Positions 1 through 9,131 of a stretch of 64,000 nucleotides of DNA are shown here, piece by piece (the first letter of the stretch is position 1; each line of letters opens with the position of its first letter). The DNA comes from Streptomyces sp. MP131-18. GTDB lineage: Bacteria > Actinomycetota > Actinomycetes > Streptomycetales > Streptomycetaceae. Location: positions 4,421,022-4,485,021 of the forward strand of contig NZ_LZNS01000001.1 in assembly GCF_001984575.1 (NCBI RefSeq). Direction: 5' to 3'. The notes below the pieces were generated by a model. That model did not search any database and was not told the origin of the DNA. It was given only the letters and a program-made list of their open reading frames with translations. A program made the position numbers and the translations under genes.

Positions 1-304
1 GCGCGTGGCATTGGAAGCCTCCATCGGCATCAGCGTGCTGGGCCAGGAGCCAGGCCGCCTCGGCCGCCTCCGCGCCCACCAGGGTGATGCCGGGCCATCC
101 GTGCATGGCGACGACGCGTTTGAGGAAGGCGGTGTTCTCGGCGTCGATGATGCGCAGACGCTCAAGCAACTCGGCAGGCCATGGCCGCGTCCCCGGGAGC
201 AACCCGCGCACCTCCTGGTCCATGTTCCTGCGACGCACCAGTTCCGCAGCGATCTCCGAACCCGAGCTGAGCCCGGAGCCCCCGAACTCGTCAGGCTTCG
301 CCAT
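1..304 (-). CDS. DUF6624 family protein, N-terminal part, runs off left edge
   Basis: Reading leftwards from an ATG at 304, the frame stays open for about 101 codons to the window edge, so only the N-terminal part is present. The reading contains IDAENTAFLKRVV, then HGWPGITLVG and AAWLLAQHADAD, which I recognise as the DUF6624 signature of actinomycete proteins of unknown function. GGGGAG lies five bases before the ATG and supports this start. No signal peptide or membrane segment is visible. The family has no assigned reaction, so none is proposed. Confidence in the frame is high; the family name is from memory of the motif. Confidence 0.75.
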   Translation of the reverse strand, partial: MAKPDEFGGSGLSSGSEIAAELVRRRNMDQEVRGLLPGTRPWPAELLERLRIIDAENTAFLKRVVAMHGWPGITLVGAEAAEAAWLLAQHADADGGFQCHA

Positions 305-790
305 CACGTCTCCCCATCGTCTATGCCAACGTCCTGACCAGACCCTGCCCGCTCAGCTCAGCCGTTCCTCTTCCCGCGGCTGCCACGCCGGCGTCAGACG
401 GGGAGCCCGAAGACGGGGGAGCTGTGACTTCCTCGGCAACACCGTGGGCGTTCCCCTCCGTCAGGACGCCAAGGCTTCGCCGACATGCCCGCCTGGTCGG
501 GCGGCTGGACGACGCGTCGGCCGCGGTTGATCGCCGGGCACTCCCTGTCTGGCCTGTGCTGCCCACGGACGTCCATCGTGGTGGCGCGCCAAACACTCTT
601 TGCTTTACGCCAGCAAACTAAGCAGGTCAGAGCTGGTCTGCGCGTGAGTGTGGCGTGAGCGTGGCGTGAGCGGACGCCCTTGGATGAACCTCTCCGAGGC
701 TCGCTCTGCTGGATGAACCGAACTGCCTACGGGGCGCGCCCGCGGCTGTATACCCTGGTCAGGGCGCATTTCCGCTGGCAGGCGGGCCAA
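305..790. other. Gene-free stretch before tRNA-Thr
   Basis: No reading frame here has convincing codon bias or a recognisable protein. Short direct repeats are visible: the 11-mer GTGGCGTGAGC twice in tandem near 650-672, and TGGATGAACC twice between 683 and 720. TATACC near 749 could belong to a tRNA promoter, but I see no well-spaced -35 partner. Confidence 0.5.
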
Positions 791-864
791 GCCGCCTTAG
801 CTCAGTCGGCCAGAGCGACGCACTCGTAATGCGTAGGTCAAGGGTTCGATTCCCTTAGGCGGCT
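791..864 (+). tRNA. tRNA-Thr (CGT)
   Basis: A complete cloverleaf can be drawn. The acceptor arms GCCGCCT and AGGCGGC pair, the anticodon stem ACGCA/TGCGT encloses the loop CTCGTAA with anticodon CGT, and the T arm has GGTTCGATTCC. The discriminator base is T and no CCA is encoded, as usual in actinomycetes. It decodes ACG. A terminator hairpin follows directly. I found no second copy of its 3' end in the window, so there is no sign of an element integrated here. Confidence 0.95.
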
Positions 865-871
865 CCGGCAG

Positions 872-902
872 CCCAGGTCAGATAGCGTCTGACCTGGGTT
901 TT
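872..902 (+). terminator. Intrinsic terminator after tRNA-Thr
   Basis: A perfect 10-bp stem, CCCAGGTCAG with CTGACCTGGG, encloses a 7-base loop and is followed by TTTT. It starts eight bases after the tRNA 3' end, so it should end the tRNA transcript. Confidence 0.85.
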
Positions 903-1148
903 CTACTGCTCGGGGCATGACGCGTCATACGGCCGGGGTGCCGTGCAGTGGTTTGTGTGAGCGGAGGGGCCGCGAGTTCTGCTTCTTGGGCTTCTTCGGC
1001 CTGTCCTTCTTCTTGTCCTCGGCCTGCCTCGAAGAGATCGCTCACCTTGCCGGGGTGCGGGCAGGAGCCGTCCTCCTGAGTGGAGACCGCCCGCTCGGCC
1101 TCCTGCCGCTCGCGGTGGTCCCGCGACGAGCTGGCCGGGGCCGCGGAG

Positions 1149-3116
1149 TCAGCCCCACAGCGCGTAGTTCCCGGCCAGCATCAGCACGATCACCGCCGCG
1201 AATCCGGTCAGGGCGTAGTGCAGTCGCGAGACCCAGCCCCACCAGCGGCGGAAGTAGGCCAGCACCGCGCAGCAGAGCATCGCCGCGGTGGCCGCCCCGG
1301 AGACGGCGAGTAGCGTCGGTACGGCGGTCAGCAGCGGTGAGTCGCCCAGGAACACTGTCTCGTTCATTACGTTGGCGTCCGCGACCAGCAGCGCGAAGCA
1401 GACCGCCACCCCGCCCAGCAGCAGGCTGTTGGCCCAGGCCAGCAGCCGGGCCGTGCGCGGCCCGGGGCGCGGGTCACGGGAGCGGCGCACGAGCGCGGTG
1501 ATCGGCCAGCAGATCATGGTGAGCGAGATCAGGATGAGCCCGCCGATGAGCAACCGCATGTGCAGCTTCGGCGATTCGTACCAGGGGACCCTGTCGAAGG
1601 CGACCGCGACATCGCTGCTCACTGTGAGCTGACCGTCCTCGAAGGCGATCCTGGCGTCGCCGTCGATCTCCTGGAACACGCCTGGTTCGATCTGCCGCCA
1701 CCTCTGCTCGGTGACGTCCGGGTCGGCGCTGAGCGGGCCGTTGGTGGTCAGGATGCCGTCGTCGCCGGCCGAGACCTCGATCGAGCCGGTCAGCGCGGAG
1801 GCGCGGGTGAAGTCGGAGTGGCTGGTGCGGTTGGAGCGGTAACTGCCCTCGTACTGGCCGACGTCCTCCTGAACGGTCGGCCGGGACGTGCCTTCCGCCT
1901 GCCCGCCGTAGACGAAATCGGCGGCCAGCTCCGCGACTTCGTCGGCGGCCAGGGCGGCCTTGCCGCCGTCGCCGTCGCCGTTGTAATTGACGTACACGCC
2001 GAGGTCCCTGTCCGGGAACAGCACCATGTTGGAGTGGAAGCCCGGCATGTCGCCGTCCTTGACCAGGTAGCGGTGCTCGCCGTGCCGACGCTCCTCCAGG
2101 ATGTAGGCCATGCCCGGCAGCCGCTCGTCGTTGCCGTAGTGCCGCTGCTCCAGGAGCTGTACTGACCTGTCACTGAGCACCCGCGTGTCCGTCAGCCGGC
2201 TGTCGCCCAGCAGGGCTTGCATCAGCCGGCTCATGTCGGTGACGGTGGAGACGGCGGCGGCCCCCGTCGGGGTCCACGCTCCGTACTGCCCTCTCGTGGT
2301 CTCCTGCCCGCCGTCGGACGGCCGGTGCCCGCGGGCGAGCGCGTCCTCCAGCTCCTTCGGGTGCGGCTGCTCGAAGGTCGTACGGGACATGCCGAGCGGT
2401 TCGATGATCTCCCGCTGGACGTACTCCTCGAAGGGCTGCCCGGTGATCTGCTCGACCAGGTAACCGGCAAGCGCCACACCGTAGTTGTCGTAGGCCGCGG
2501 CCTCGCCGGGCTCGCGCACCCGGTCCGGCTGGTTGTCCGCCAGGCTCTCGCCCAGGTCCCCGGCGTCGCGCGGGTCCTCACTGGCCGTGCCGACGATGCT
2601 GAAGTCGAAACCGGCGGTGTGGGTCAGCAGGTTGTGGAGTGTGACCGGTTTGTCTGGATAAGTGTCCTCGATCCGGAAGCTCTCCAGGTACCTGTTCACG
2701 TCGGTATGCAGGTCCAGCTTCCCGTCCTCGACGAGTTGCAGCACCGCGACCGCGGTGAAGACCTTGGCGACCGAGCCCATGAAGAACCCCGTACGCTCCG
2801 GTTCCACCCGCTGGTTCTCGTGATCCGAGTCCGGCACGCCGTAACCGCGCGCCATCAGCTGCTCGTCAGCGGATACCACGGAAACGGCGGCGCCCGGGAT
2901 GTCGTACTCGTCCAACTGCTGCCTCAGCAGCCTGTCCAGACGCGCGCCCAACTCGTCCGGATCATCCGGATCGTCCGGATCGGACGGGGCGTTCGGCACC
3001 CGCTGCGGCGACGCCTGGTGTTCCGACGTCGCGAAGGCCGGGGTGAGTCCGCTCAGCAGCACCAGGACGAATCCGAGTACCAGGGTCACGGGGGCAAGGA
3101 CTCGTCGGGCTGTCAT
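1149..3116 (-). CDS. Membrane-anchored serine hydrolase of the beta-lactamase/PBP4* class
   Basis: Product of 655 aa. A signal peptide (about residues 1-29) leads to an acidic Asp/Pro stretch, then a class C-type serine hydrolase domain. The nucleophile motif SVAK is at 115-118, followed by NLLTHTAGFD and the YDN block (YxN). After a middle region that resembles the lipocalin-like part of such proteins, four hydrophobic segments end the chain, so the catalytic domain should sit outside the membrane. AAGGAG eight bases before the ATG at 3116 decides the start; the frame is open further upstream without a ribosome site. It is divergent from the kinase/regulator pair at 3326, which may sense the same envelope stress. 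Substrate is unknown: D-amino peptide, beta-lactam or ester are possible. Confidence 0.85.
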   Translation of the reverse strand: MTARRVLAPVTLVLGFVLVLLSGLTPAFATSEHQASPQRVPNAPSDPDDPDDPDELGARLDRLLRQQLDEYDIPGAAVSVVSADEQLMARGYGVPDSDHENQRVEPERTGFFMGSVAKVFTAVAVLQLVEDGKLDLHTDVNRYLESFRIEDTYPDKPVTLHNLLTHTAGFDFSIVGTASEDPRDAGDLGESLADNQPDRVREPGEAAAYDNYGVALAGYLVEQITGQPFEEYVQREIIEPLGMSRTTFEQPHPKELEDALARGHRPSDGGQETTRGQYGAWTPTGAAAVSTVTDMSRLMQALLGDSRLTDTRVLSDRSVQLLEQRHYGNDERLPGMAYILEERRHGEHRYLVKDGDMPGFHSNMVLFPDRDLGVYVNYNGDGDGGKAALAADEVAELAADFVYGGQAEGTSRPTVQEDVGQYEGSYRSNRTSHSDFTRASALTGSIEVSAGDDGILTTNGPLSADPDVTEQRWRQIEPGVFQEIDGDARIAFEDGQLTVSSDVAVAFDRVPWYESPKLHMRLLIGGLILISLTMICWPITALVRRSRDPRPGPRTARLLAWANSLLLGGVAVCFALLVADANVMNETVFLGDSPLLTAVPTLLAVSGAATAAMLCCAVLAYFRRWWGWVSRLHYALTGFAAVIVLMLAGNYALWG

Positions 3117-3325
3117 CTGTTGGCTCCTTCGGCCGCACTCGGAAAGTTCCGATGACGGCAAGCCAACTGTTCGCGGACCGTACGTGCCATGGCCCTTTGT
3201 AGTCTCGGCAGGGTACTTAACTACACCCTGGGAGACGCCACTGAGGTCCAATGAGGAATCCCGCCCCCGTCCGCAGACTGGGATCTGCACAGCGGTAACC
3301 GGCCGCCAGTCGAGGGGAACACGGA

Positions 3326-4657
3326 ATGAGCATCGTCAGCGACGAGAAGCAGCGCGGCCCGGGGGGCAGCCGCAAGGACGACCTGCGGCCCTCCAGTGCC
3401 TTCCGTGCGATGGGCCGTTCGCTGGCGCTCCTCGCGCTCGCGCCGGTGGAGGTACTGCTCCTCACCATCCTGGTGATCGTGATCTCCCTCCTGAGCGTGG
3501 GTGTCGGTGTCTTCCTCGTACCGGCGGTCGTGATCGCCGCACGCGGGGCGATGAACATCCAGCGTCGCTGCGCCCGGGACTGGTCGGGCGTCGAGATCGG
3601 TGACCCGTACCTCTCCATCCGGGGCACCGGGCCCGGCGCGAAGAGCTGGCTCCAGCGCACCATGGGCATCCTCAGCGACCCGGCCACCTGGCGCGACCTG
3701 CTGTGGATGCTGGTGAACCCGGTGGTGGGCGTGCTGATCCTGGTGCTGCCGCTGGCCGTCTTCGCCTACGGCCTCTTCGGCGTCATCATGCCCTTCCTCT
3801 GGGAACCGATCGTGGACGCGGGCGGCAACGACTGGTACCTGCTGGTGCACGTCAACAACCGCGGCACCGCGCTGACCGCCGCCGTGCTGGGCGTCCCCCT
3901 CATGCTCATGGGTTACCTGATGGGCCCGGCCATGCTGCGGGTGCACGCACGGTTCGCGCACAGCCTGCTCGGCCCCACCGAGATGGCGCGCAAGGTGCAC
4001 CACCTCACCGCCACCCGCAGCGACGCCGTGAACACCAGCGCCGCCGAGCTGCGCCGGATCGAGCGGGACCTGCACGACGGCGCGCAGGCCCGGCTGGTCG
4101 CGATGGGCATGAACCTGGGCGTCGCCGAGCGGCTGCTCGGCAAGGACCCGGAGGCCGCCCGTACGATCCTGGCCGACACCCGCACCGCCTCCGCGAAGGC
4201 ACTGAACGAGCTGCGCGACCTGGTCCGGGGCATCCACCCGCCGGTGCTGGCCGACCGCGGCCTGGCCGACGCCGTACGCGCCCTCGGGATGGACAGCCCG
4301 CTCCGGGTAGCGGTGAATGCAGAGCTGCCGAGCCGGCCGGAGGCGCCCGTGGAGTCCGCGATGTACTTCGCCATCTCCGAGGCGCTGACCAACGCGGCCA
4401 AGCACGGTTCCTCCCGGAACGTCACGGTGGACGTCTGGTACTCCGAGGGCACGCTGCGTGCCCAGGTGACGGACGACGGCACCGGTGGCGCGGACCCCGC
4501 GAAGGGCACCGGGCTGCGCGGTTTGGAGCGGCGGCTTGCTACCTTCGATGGCGTTCTGGCCCTCACCAGCCCGGTTGGCGGCCCGACAACACTCACCATG
4601 GAGCTGCCTTGCGTGCTGTCCTCGCCGAAGACCAGTTCCTCCTCAGGGACGGCCTGA
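3326..4657 (+). CDS. Sensor histidine kinase, NarL-type, with membrane sensor domain
   Basis: Product of 443 aa. The N-terminal half has paired hydrophobic segments (roughly 30-70 and 125-200) of the putative-sensor type found in actinomycete kinases. The dimerisation/phosphoacceptor block ERDLHDGAQARLVAMG follows, with His at residue 250, and then an ATPase domain with EALTNAAKHG and GTGLRGLERR. It should autophosphorylate and pass phosphate to the regulator that begins inside its own 3' end. AGGGG upstream supports the ATG. The 209-bp gap to the divergent serine hydrolase holds the promoters of both, and suggests an envelope or cell-wall signal. Signal unknown. Confidence 0.92.
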   Translation: MSIVSDEKQRGPGGSRKDDLRPSSAFRAMGRSLALLALAPVEVLLLTILVIVISLLSVGVGVFLVPAVVIAARGAMNIQRRCARDWSGVEIGDPYLSIRGTGPGAKSWLQRTMGILSDPATWRDLLWMLVNPVVGVLILVLPLAVFAYGLFGVIMPFLWEPIVDAGGNDWYLLVHVNNRGTALTAAVLGVPLMLMGYLMGPAMLRVHARFAHSLLGPTEMARKVHHLTATRSDAVNTSAAELRRIERDLHDGAQARLVAMGMNLGVAERLLGKDPEAARTILADTRTASAKALNELRDLVRGIHPPVLADRGLADAVRALGMDSPLRVAVNAELPSRPEAPVESAMYFAISEALTNAAKHGSSRNVTVDVWYSEGTLRAQVTDDGTGGADPAKGTGLRGLERRLATFDGVLALTSPVGGPTTLTMELPCVLSSPKTSSSSGTA

Positions 4658-5277
4658 TCCGGATGCTCCGGGCGTACGACTTCGAGATCGTCGCGGCGGT
4701 GGACAACGGTCCGGCTCTGCTCCGAGCCCTCGTCGACGAGCGCCCCGACGTGGCCGTGGTGGACGTACGCCTTCCCCCGACGTTCACCGACGAGGGCCTT
4801 CAGGCCGCGTTGCAGGCCCGCCGTGAGCTGTCCGGACTGCCGGTGCTGGTGCTGTCGCAGTACGTGGAGCAGCTGTACGCCAAGGAGCTGCTGGCCGATG
4901 GGAACGGCGGCATCGGCTACCTGCTCAAGGACCGGGTGTTCGACCCGGACGAGTTCATAGACGCCGTGCACCGCGTCGCGCGCGGCGGCACCGCGATGGA
5001 CCCGGAGGTCATCTCGCGGCTGTTCAGCGGCGGCAGTACGGCGCGGGAGGGCTCCATCACCCGGCTGACCGCCCGGGAGCTGGAGGTGCTCGGGGTGATG
5101 GCCGAGGGCCGCTCCAACGCCGCGATCGCGAAGCGGCTGGTGATCACCGAACGGGCGGTCATCAAGCACACCTCGAACATCTTCACCAAGCTCGACCTGC
5201 CCACCTCGGACGACGACAACCGCCGGGTGCGCGCCGTGCTGACGTACCTCAAGGACTCGGGGGGCACGGTCGAGTAG
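4609..5277 (+). CDS. LuxR/NarL-family response regulator
   Basis: Product of 222 aa if translation begins at TTG 4609. That codon is preceded by GGAG, and the protein then opens MRAVLAEDQFLLRDG, the usual receiver start. The phospho-acceptor is Asp52 in VAVVDVRLPP and the conserved Lys sits in YLLKDR. The C-terminal HTH reads LTARELEVLGVMAEG and NAAIAKRLVITE. The gene overlaps the kinase by 49 bp in another frame, so the two are probably translationally coupled. The start is a judgement, because no ATG or GTG lies in frame near the kinase end. Targets are unknown; the divergent hydrolase gene is the obvious candidate. Confidence 0.9.
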   Translation: MRAVLAEDQFLLRDGLIRMLRAYDFEIVAAVDNGPALLRALVDERPDVAVVDVRLPPTFTDEGLQAALQARRELSGLPVLVLSQYVEQLYAKELLADGNGGIGYLLKDRVFDPDEFIDAVHRVARGGTAMDPEVISRLFSGGSTAREGSITRLTARELEVLGVMAEGRSNAAIAKRLVITERAVIKHTSNIFTKLDLPTSDDDNRRVRAVLTYLKDSGGTVE

Positions 5278-5680
5278 GCGCGAGGGCCTCTCGACAGCAC
5301 ACTGCCCGTCGGGTACCGGCAGTGCGAACTTCCGTACACCGGGGAGAGTCCGGTCCTGCCGCATCAGATCGGCCGCGATGGCGCGTACGGAGCCACGGCG
5401 TACGCCCGGGGGAATCACATCGGGAAGGACCCGCTTCGTCTCGTCCTTGCCGAGAAGGCGCCCGAGCATGCGGGCGCGTCCAGCGTGTGCGCCGCCCTCG
5501 CCGATCCGGATGGCGTGCCGGTGCCTCGCACCGGCACGCCATCTCTTCTGCCGCGGCAAGTTGGACCTTGCAGTCGGCGAAGGGACACTGGTCCCGTTCG
5601 GCCGGAGTGCGTCTTCCCGGCCGCTGGTTGCGGTCGTGGCCCGAGCGGTGTCCCCGCCGCGCCGGCGGAGCCGCCAAGTG
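5278..5680. other. Intergenic stretch between convergent genes
   Basis: No supported gene. A 7-bp hairpin (CACTGCC/GGCAGTG, 5300-5324) follows the regulator gene, and the strong hairpin at 5510-5542 lies before the opposing gene. The remainder shows no recognisable content. Confidence 0.5.
5510..5542. terminator. Bidirectional terminator hairpin
   Basis: A perfect 15-bp stem (ATGGCGTGCCGGTGC and its complement) closes on a CTC loop. It lies between the convergent response regulator and the CU044_5270-type gene. There is no long T run, which is normal for Streptomyces terminators, so it could serve both strands. Confidence 0.7.
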
Positions 5681-6640
5681 CTACGGACGTTCGCCGTCCT
5701 CGTCCACCACGGCGCGTTCCAGAACGGCCATGGTGTGCAGGACCTGGCCGGCCTCGATGGTGTCGGTGGCCTGGGTCGCGACGCTGCGGGAGCCGATGAG
5801 CTCCAGCGTGTCCTTGTCGAACATCAGCTCCTCGCGCAGCCCAGGGTTGTAGGAGTCGTAGCGGACGACGGCGATGGCGTCCCGGCCGGCCGCGTCCACT
5901 GCGTGGGGAACCACCAGCACATCCGGAATCCGCGCGAGGGCGCCGAAAAGCGCGGCGCCGACGTCGGGCGGCATCAGCGGTGCGCGGAGGAGGTCACCGG
6001 CGAGCACGAAGGCGTCCTGGTCGTAGTTCCGTCCCTCGGACTCCACATCCTGGTGGGAGCGCAGCCACTCCAGCATCGCGCCGGGGTCCGTGGGCAGCGT
6101 CTGGAGATGGTCGTAGCCGGTGTTCCGCTCGGACCCCATTTCGCCGGCGGGGATGTCCGCGCCGCCGACGGTCAGCCACTCCTCGCGTTCGATCGGCTCC
6201 GAGAGCTCGGTTTCGATGTCGTCGCCCACCGGCGCGGTGGCCACCAGGCTGCGGATGTACACGTACTGGTCCTCGCGGATGTCCTCGGCAGCCGGGGTCC
6301 CGGCCGCCGCCGCCGCCACCTGGGTCAGCAGCTCGGCGGCGCTGCCCTCGGTGTCCGCGTTCACGTTGGGGGCGAAAGAGTACGTCGCCTCGCCGTTCCT
6401 GCCGACCGGCCGTTCGGAATCGTCCGAACTCCACGACATGAGCCCCGCGGTCACGGCGATCGCCAGCGCGCCCGCGGCGGCCGGGACGGCGATCGCCGGG
6501 CGCAGCCGCCACCGGCGGCGGGACGGAGTTTCCTCCCGCACGGGGTCCTGCTGGATTTCCTGCATCAGGTGCTCCTTGAGCTGTCGGTGACGGCCCGGCG
6601 GGAGCTCCCTCTCGGGGAGAGACGGAAGTGCGTTCATCAT
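5681..6640 (-). CDS. CU044_5270 family protein, partner of ECF sigma factor
   Basis: Product of 319 aa with a charged cytosolic N-terminus, one transmembrane segment (about 48-68, PAIAVPAAAGALAIAVTAGL) and a large extracytoplasmic part. The pattern of this part (ELLTQVA, DQYVYIRS, EEWL) is that of the CU044_5270 family, which regularly sits beside ECF sigma genes in actinomycetes. Its start codon overlaps the sigma gene stop (ATGA, 6637-6640), so the two are one translational unit. The membrane topology fits an anti-sigma or signal-sensing partner, but no zinc-binding anti-sigma motif is visible. That role is inference from context. Confidence 0.8.
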   Translation of the reverse strand: MMNALPSLPERELPPGRHRQLKEHLMQEIQQDPVREETPSRRRWRLRPAIAVPAAAGALAIAVTAGLMSWSSDDSERPVGRNGEATYSFAPNVNADTEGSAAELLTQVAAAAAGTPAAEDIREDQYVYIRSLVATAPVGDDIETELSEPIEREEWLTVGGADIPAGEMGSERNTGYDHLQTLPTDPGAMLEWLRSHQDVESEGRNYDQDAFVLAGDLLRAPLMPPDVGAALFGALARIPDVLVVPHAVDAAGRDAIAVVRYDSYNPGLREELMFDKDTLELIGSRSVATQATDTIEAGQVLHTMAVLERAVVDEDGERP

Positions 6641-7248
6641 TTTCCCTCCTGGGCGGGCCTGACCGCTGGTGCGCGGCTATCTCTCACCTGTCCTGAGCGG
6701 TGGCGCGGTTCCAGATTTCGTGCCGCGGCCGCGAGCTTCTTCCGGGCGCGGGACAGCCGGGAACGGACGGTGCCGACGGGGATGCCGAGCGCCTGGGCGG
6801 CTGCCGCGTAGTCCAGTTCCGCCCACACGCACAGCGCGAGGACTTCCCGTTCGTTGCGCCGCAGACTGTCGAGGGCGAGCCGGACGACGGCCAGCAGTTC
6901 CGCGTCGTCGACCCGGCCCGCCACCTCGTCCGCGAAGTCCCGCACGGCCTCGGCGGGCGGCAGCCGGGTCAGCGCCGCGGCGTGACGCCGGGCGGCGCGG
7001 CGGGTGTTGCGGACGGTGTTCGTGGCGATCCCGAGCAGCCAGGGACGCAGCGATCCGCCCTCGGCGTCGACGCGCCTGCGCAGCCGCCAGGCTTCGAGGA
7101 ACGTCAGCGAGACGATGTCCTCGGCGGTCGACCAGTCCCCCGTCAGGCGGAACGCGTGGTTGTAAACGGAGCGTGCATACGCGTCGAACAGCCGCCCGAA
7201 GGCGTCCTCGTCGCCGTCGCGTATGCGCGCCCGTAGTGTCGTCTCCAT
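6637..7248 (-). CDS. ECF RNA polymerase sigma factor
   Basis: Product of 203 aa. Region 2 is evident in DEDAFGRLFDAYARSVYNHAF and TAEDIVSLTFLEAWR. Region 4 is evident in LDSLRRNEREVLALCVWAEL followed by the HTH AALGIPVGTVRSRLSRARKKL. It should direct RNA polymerase to a small stress or envelope regulon. It is the first gene of a two-gene operon with the membrane protein that overlaps its stop. CGGAGT lies just before the ATG, with short spacing. The last 20 residues are a basic, Pro-rich tail beyond the usual end of the domain. Confidence 0.92.
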   Translation of the reverse strand: METTLRARIRDGDEDAFGRLFDAYARSVYNHAFRLTGDWSTAEDIVSLTFLEAWRLRRRVDAEGGSLRPWLLGIATNTVRNTRRAARRHAAALTRLPPAEAVRDFADEVAGRVDDAELLAVVRLALDSLRRNEREVLALCVWAELDYAAAAQALGIPVGTVRSRLSRARKKLAAAARNLEPRHRSGQVRDSRAPAVRPAQEGK

Positions 7249-7564
7249 ACTCCGAGCCCTGTCCGGGCCACGGGGGCCGGTTCCCGTGAGTCAAGTCACA
7301 GGCTGCGTTCCTTCGCGGTGAGCGCGCGTCACTGCTCGGGCAGTATCCCGCCCTTGAGCGATATCGCAATCATCCGAAAGCGGAATGGTTCGGCGAGCGG
7401 CTGCTTCTTGCGGAGGGCGGCGACGGTGACCCGCGGACGGCCATGGCGTTCCGCCGAGCTGGGAGCCGCGTCCGGCATTCTGATGCTTCGCAGCCCGAAG
7501 AGAAGCCAGTGCCGTGGTCGCGCGGACCGTCCACCCCGCCGTCGGCCCCCGCCGCTGGCAACCC
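7249..7564. other. Intergenic stretch upstream of sigma gene
   Basis: No supported gene. The bases next to the sigma gene must hold its promoter. TTGACT appears on the minus strand near 7290 but has no good -10 partner. The right end merges into the transposase relic. Confidence 0.4.
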
Positions 7565-8002
7565 AAGAAGCTGACCGCTTTTGAGAGGAAGGCCGGTTGG
7601 CGCTATCGCGTCACCGCGACCGACATCCACCGCATGCGGGGCAGTACGGGCTCCGGCTCCGGGCAGGGCGCTGTTCCTCGACGTGCTCCACCGTTCGTAC
7701 GCCGAGATGGAAGACCGGATACGCGCAGCCAGGGCGATAGGTCTGCGCAACTTGCCCTCCGCCTCCTGGGAGGTCAATCGCGGCTGGACGCTCGCCGCAA
7801 ACCTCGCTGCCGCCCTCGACACGTGGCCATGGCTCCTGTCCCTGCACGGCAACGACGATCCGGCCCCTCTGCCACCTGCCCCTACGCCTCGCCGCCCACG
7901 CCCATCGCCGCTTCTTGCGGATCGATGCGACCGGGCCTGGGTAAAGGCGTTCCCTGTCGGCCGGCAACGGCTGATCGCCCTGCCCGCGCCGTGGGCCGTG
8001 GG
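7565..8002 (+). pseudogene. IS1380-type transposase relic, frameshifted
   Basis: Three frames each give part of the C-terminal half of an IS1380-like transposase, in the right order. The pieces are KKLTAFERKAGWRYRVTATD (7565-7640), then MEDRIRAARAIGLRN and WEVNRGWTLAANLAAALDTW (about 7671-7859), then HLPLRLAAHAHRRFLRIDA (7873-7944), then WVKAFPVGRQRLIALPAP to about 8002. At least three frameshifts separate them, so it is dead. The N-terminal half with most of the catalytic acids is missing. Family assignment rests on remembered motifs (the NRGWxxAANLAADLDxW block). Confidence 0.75.
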
Positions 8003-8465
8003 CCGTGGGTCCTGGCGCAGCCGCAGCGAAACGCGAAGGCCCTACCCACAGCAAGCCGATCACGCGTTCCCGATCGCTGGCGAGGCCGGCTGCGGTCTGC
8101 CGCGGCGGGCGGGCGGGGACCCGCCGGCGGCATCGGTGCGGAAGGCGAAATCAGTACCGATGCCGCCGGAGGTTCTCGTGTCCTCGGTAACGCCCCGCTG
8201 CAACCCATCGGCAGGGCTGCGTCTGCCAGATGTGTCCTGGCAGACGGCGCCGGCCACTTGCCAGGCCGCGGAACGCCTCCAGGGCAGCCGTACCACCGGC
8301 ACGGGAGTGCCATGTCGCCGCATTGCCCGAACTCCGGTTCCGAAACGTCAACCTCGTGCGCGGACGAACCATTGGTCGAACAGCGTCAGCGCCACGGCGT
8401 CCGGGGCGCGGAAGGCGGTCGTGTCGCCGGAACGGCGCGGCCGCAGTGCGGCTCGCCGGAGCGTG
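8003..8465. other. Gene-free stretch after the transposase relic
   Basis: No frame here gives a recognisable protein or steady codon bias. A short inverted pair (GTCTGCCAGATG ... CTGGCAGAC, 8221-8246) could be a terminator for the LPMO gene that ends at 8466. The stretch is probably further insertion-element debris. Confidence 0.35.
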
Positions 8466-8981
8466 TCAGCGGATGTTGACGTCGATGCAGGCGTAGAAGG
8501 CGTTGGCGGTATCCGCGATGTTCCAGATGGCGAGGACCTTCTGGTCGCCGCGGATGTTGCCGAAGTTGACGTTGTGGGTCACGGTCGTGCCCGGGACGGC
8601 GCCGCCGTCATCGAACTCGGCGACCAGGGTGTTGCCGACGAAGTACTGCCAGGTGCTGGTTCGGTGCTGCACCGACAGCGTCCAGCTGAAGGTGGTGGAG
8701 GCGCCGACGCTGTGGCGCTGCCAGCCCTTGCTGTCGTCGTTCAGTTCGGCGAAGCGGGCCACGCCGCCGTGGCAGTTGCGCTGGCCCTTCGGGCCCTCCA
8801 CGCTCTGCGGCTCCCACTGGATGTCGCCGCAGGGGACGACGCGGGCGGCACACTGGGCCTGCCGGCTCGCCGGTGAGTTGATGTAACCGTGGGCGCTCGC
8901 CGTGGAGGCGGGGAGGCTCACTGCGATGAGTGGGGCGATGGCGGCGCCGAGCACGGCGGCCAGTCGCGTTTTCCTGTGCAT
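8466..8981 (-). CDS. AA10 lytic polysaccharide monooxygenase, chitin type, secreted
   Basis: Product of 171 aa. A signal peptide ends at ASA-30, so mature residue 1 is His31 (HGYINSPASR). It forms the copper histidine brace with His90 in GWQRHSVGAS. The short single-domain form, the RQAQC start and the C-terminal FYACIDVNIR resemble Streptomyces chitin-active CBM33/AA10 proteins. It would oxidatively cut crystalline chitin outside the cell. AGGAGT seven bases before the ATG sets the start. A palindrome of the DasR type lies about 150 bp upstream, fitting GlcNAc control. No extra binding module is attached. Confidence 0.9.
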   Translation of the reverse strand: MHRKTRLAAVLGAAIAPLIAVSLPASTASAHGYINSPASRQAQCAARVVPCGDIQWEPQSVEGPKGQRNCHGGVARFAELNDDSKGWQRHSVGASTTFSWTLSVQHRTSTWQYFVGNTLVAEFDDGGAVPGTTVTHNVNFGNIRGDQKVLAIWNIADTANAFYACIDVNIR

Positions 8982-9131
8982 GACAACTCCTGGTGCCGCC
9001 TGTGTGGATGGCGCCGAGCTGGAGGTCCGGCGCTATCCGCGGCGGCGAGAAGGGGGGAACGGGGGGGTTGCGGAGGTGATGAGCCGCGCAGTCCGTCAAC
9101 GCGGGGGGCTGGCAACGGCCTTCACTCTCCG

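Noticed and set aside
305..600. Frame on the minus strand at 321-596
   Set aside because: Poor codon bias, no ribosome site and no recognisable sequence.
791..864. tRNA-Thr as an integration site
   Set aside because: No second copy of its 3' end and no integrase gene were found nearby.
903..1148. Possible protein remnant between tRNA-Thr terminator and the serine hydrolase (minus strand, reading SCPHPGKVSDLFEAG)
   Set aside because: Too short and without start or family match; left as unassigned intergenic sequence.
7581..8876. A 431-codon plus-strand frame covering the transposase relic and LPMO antisense
   Set aside because: Only about 7671-7859 and a short later piece match a transposase; the rest is noise and antisense to the LPMO.
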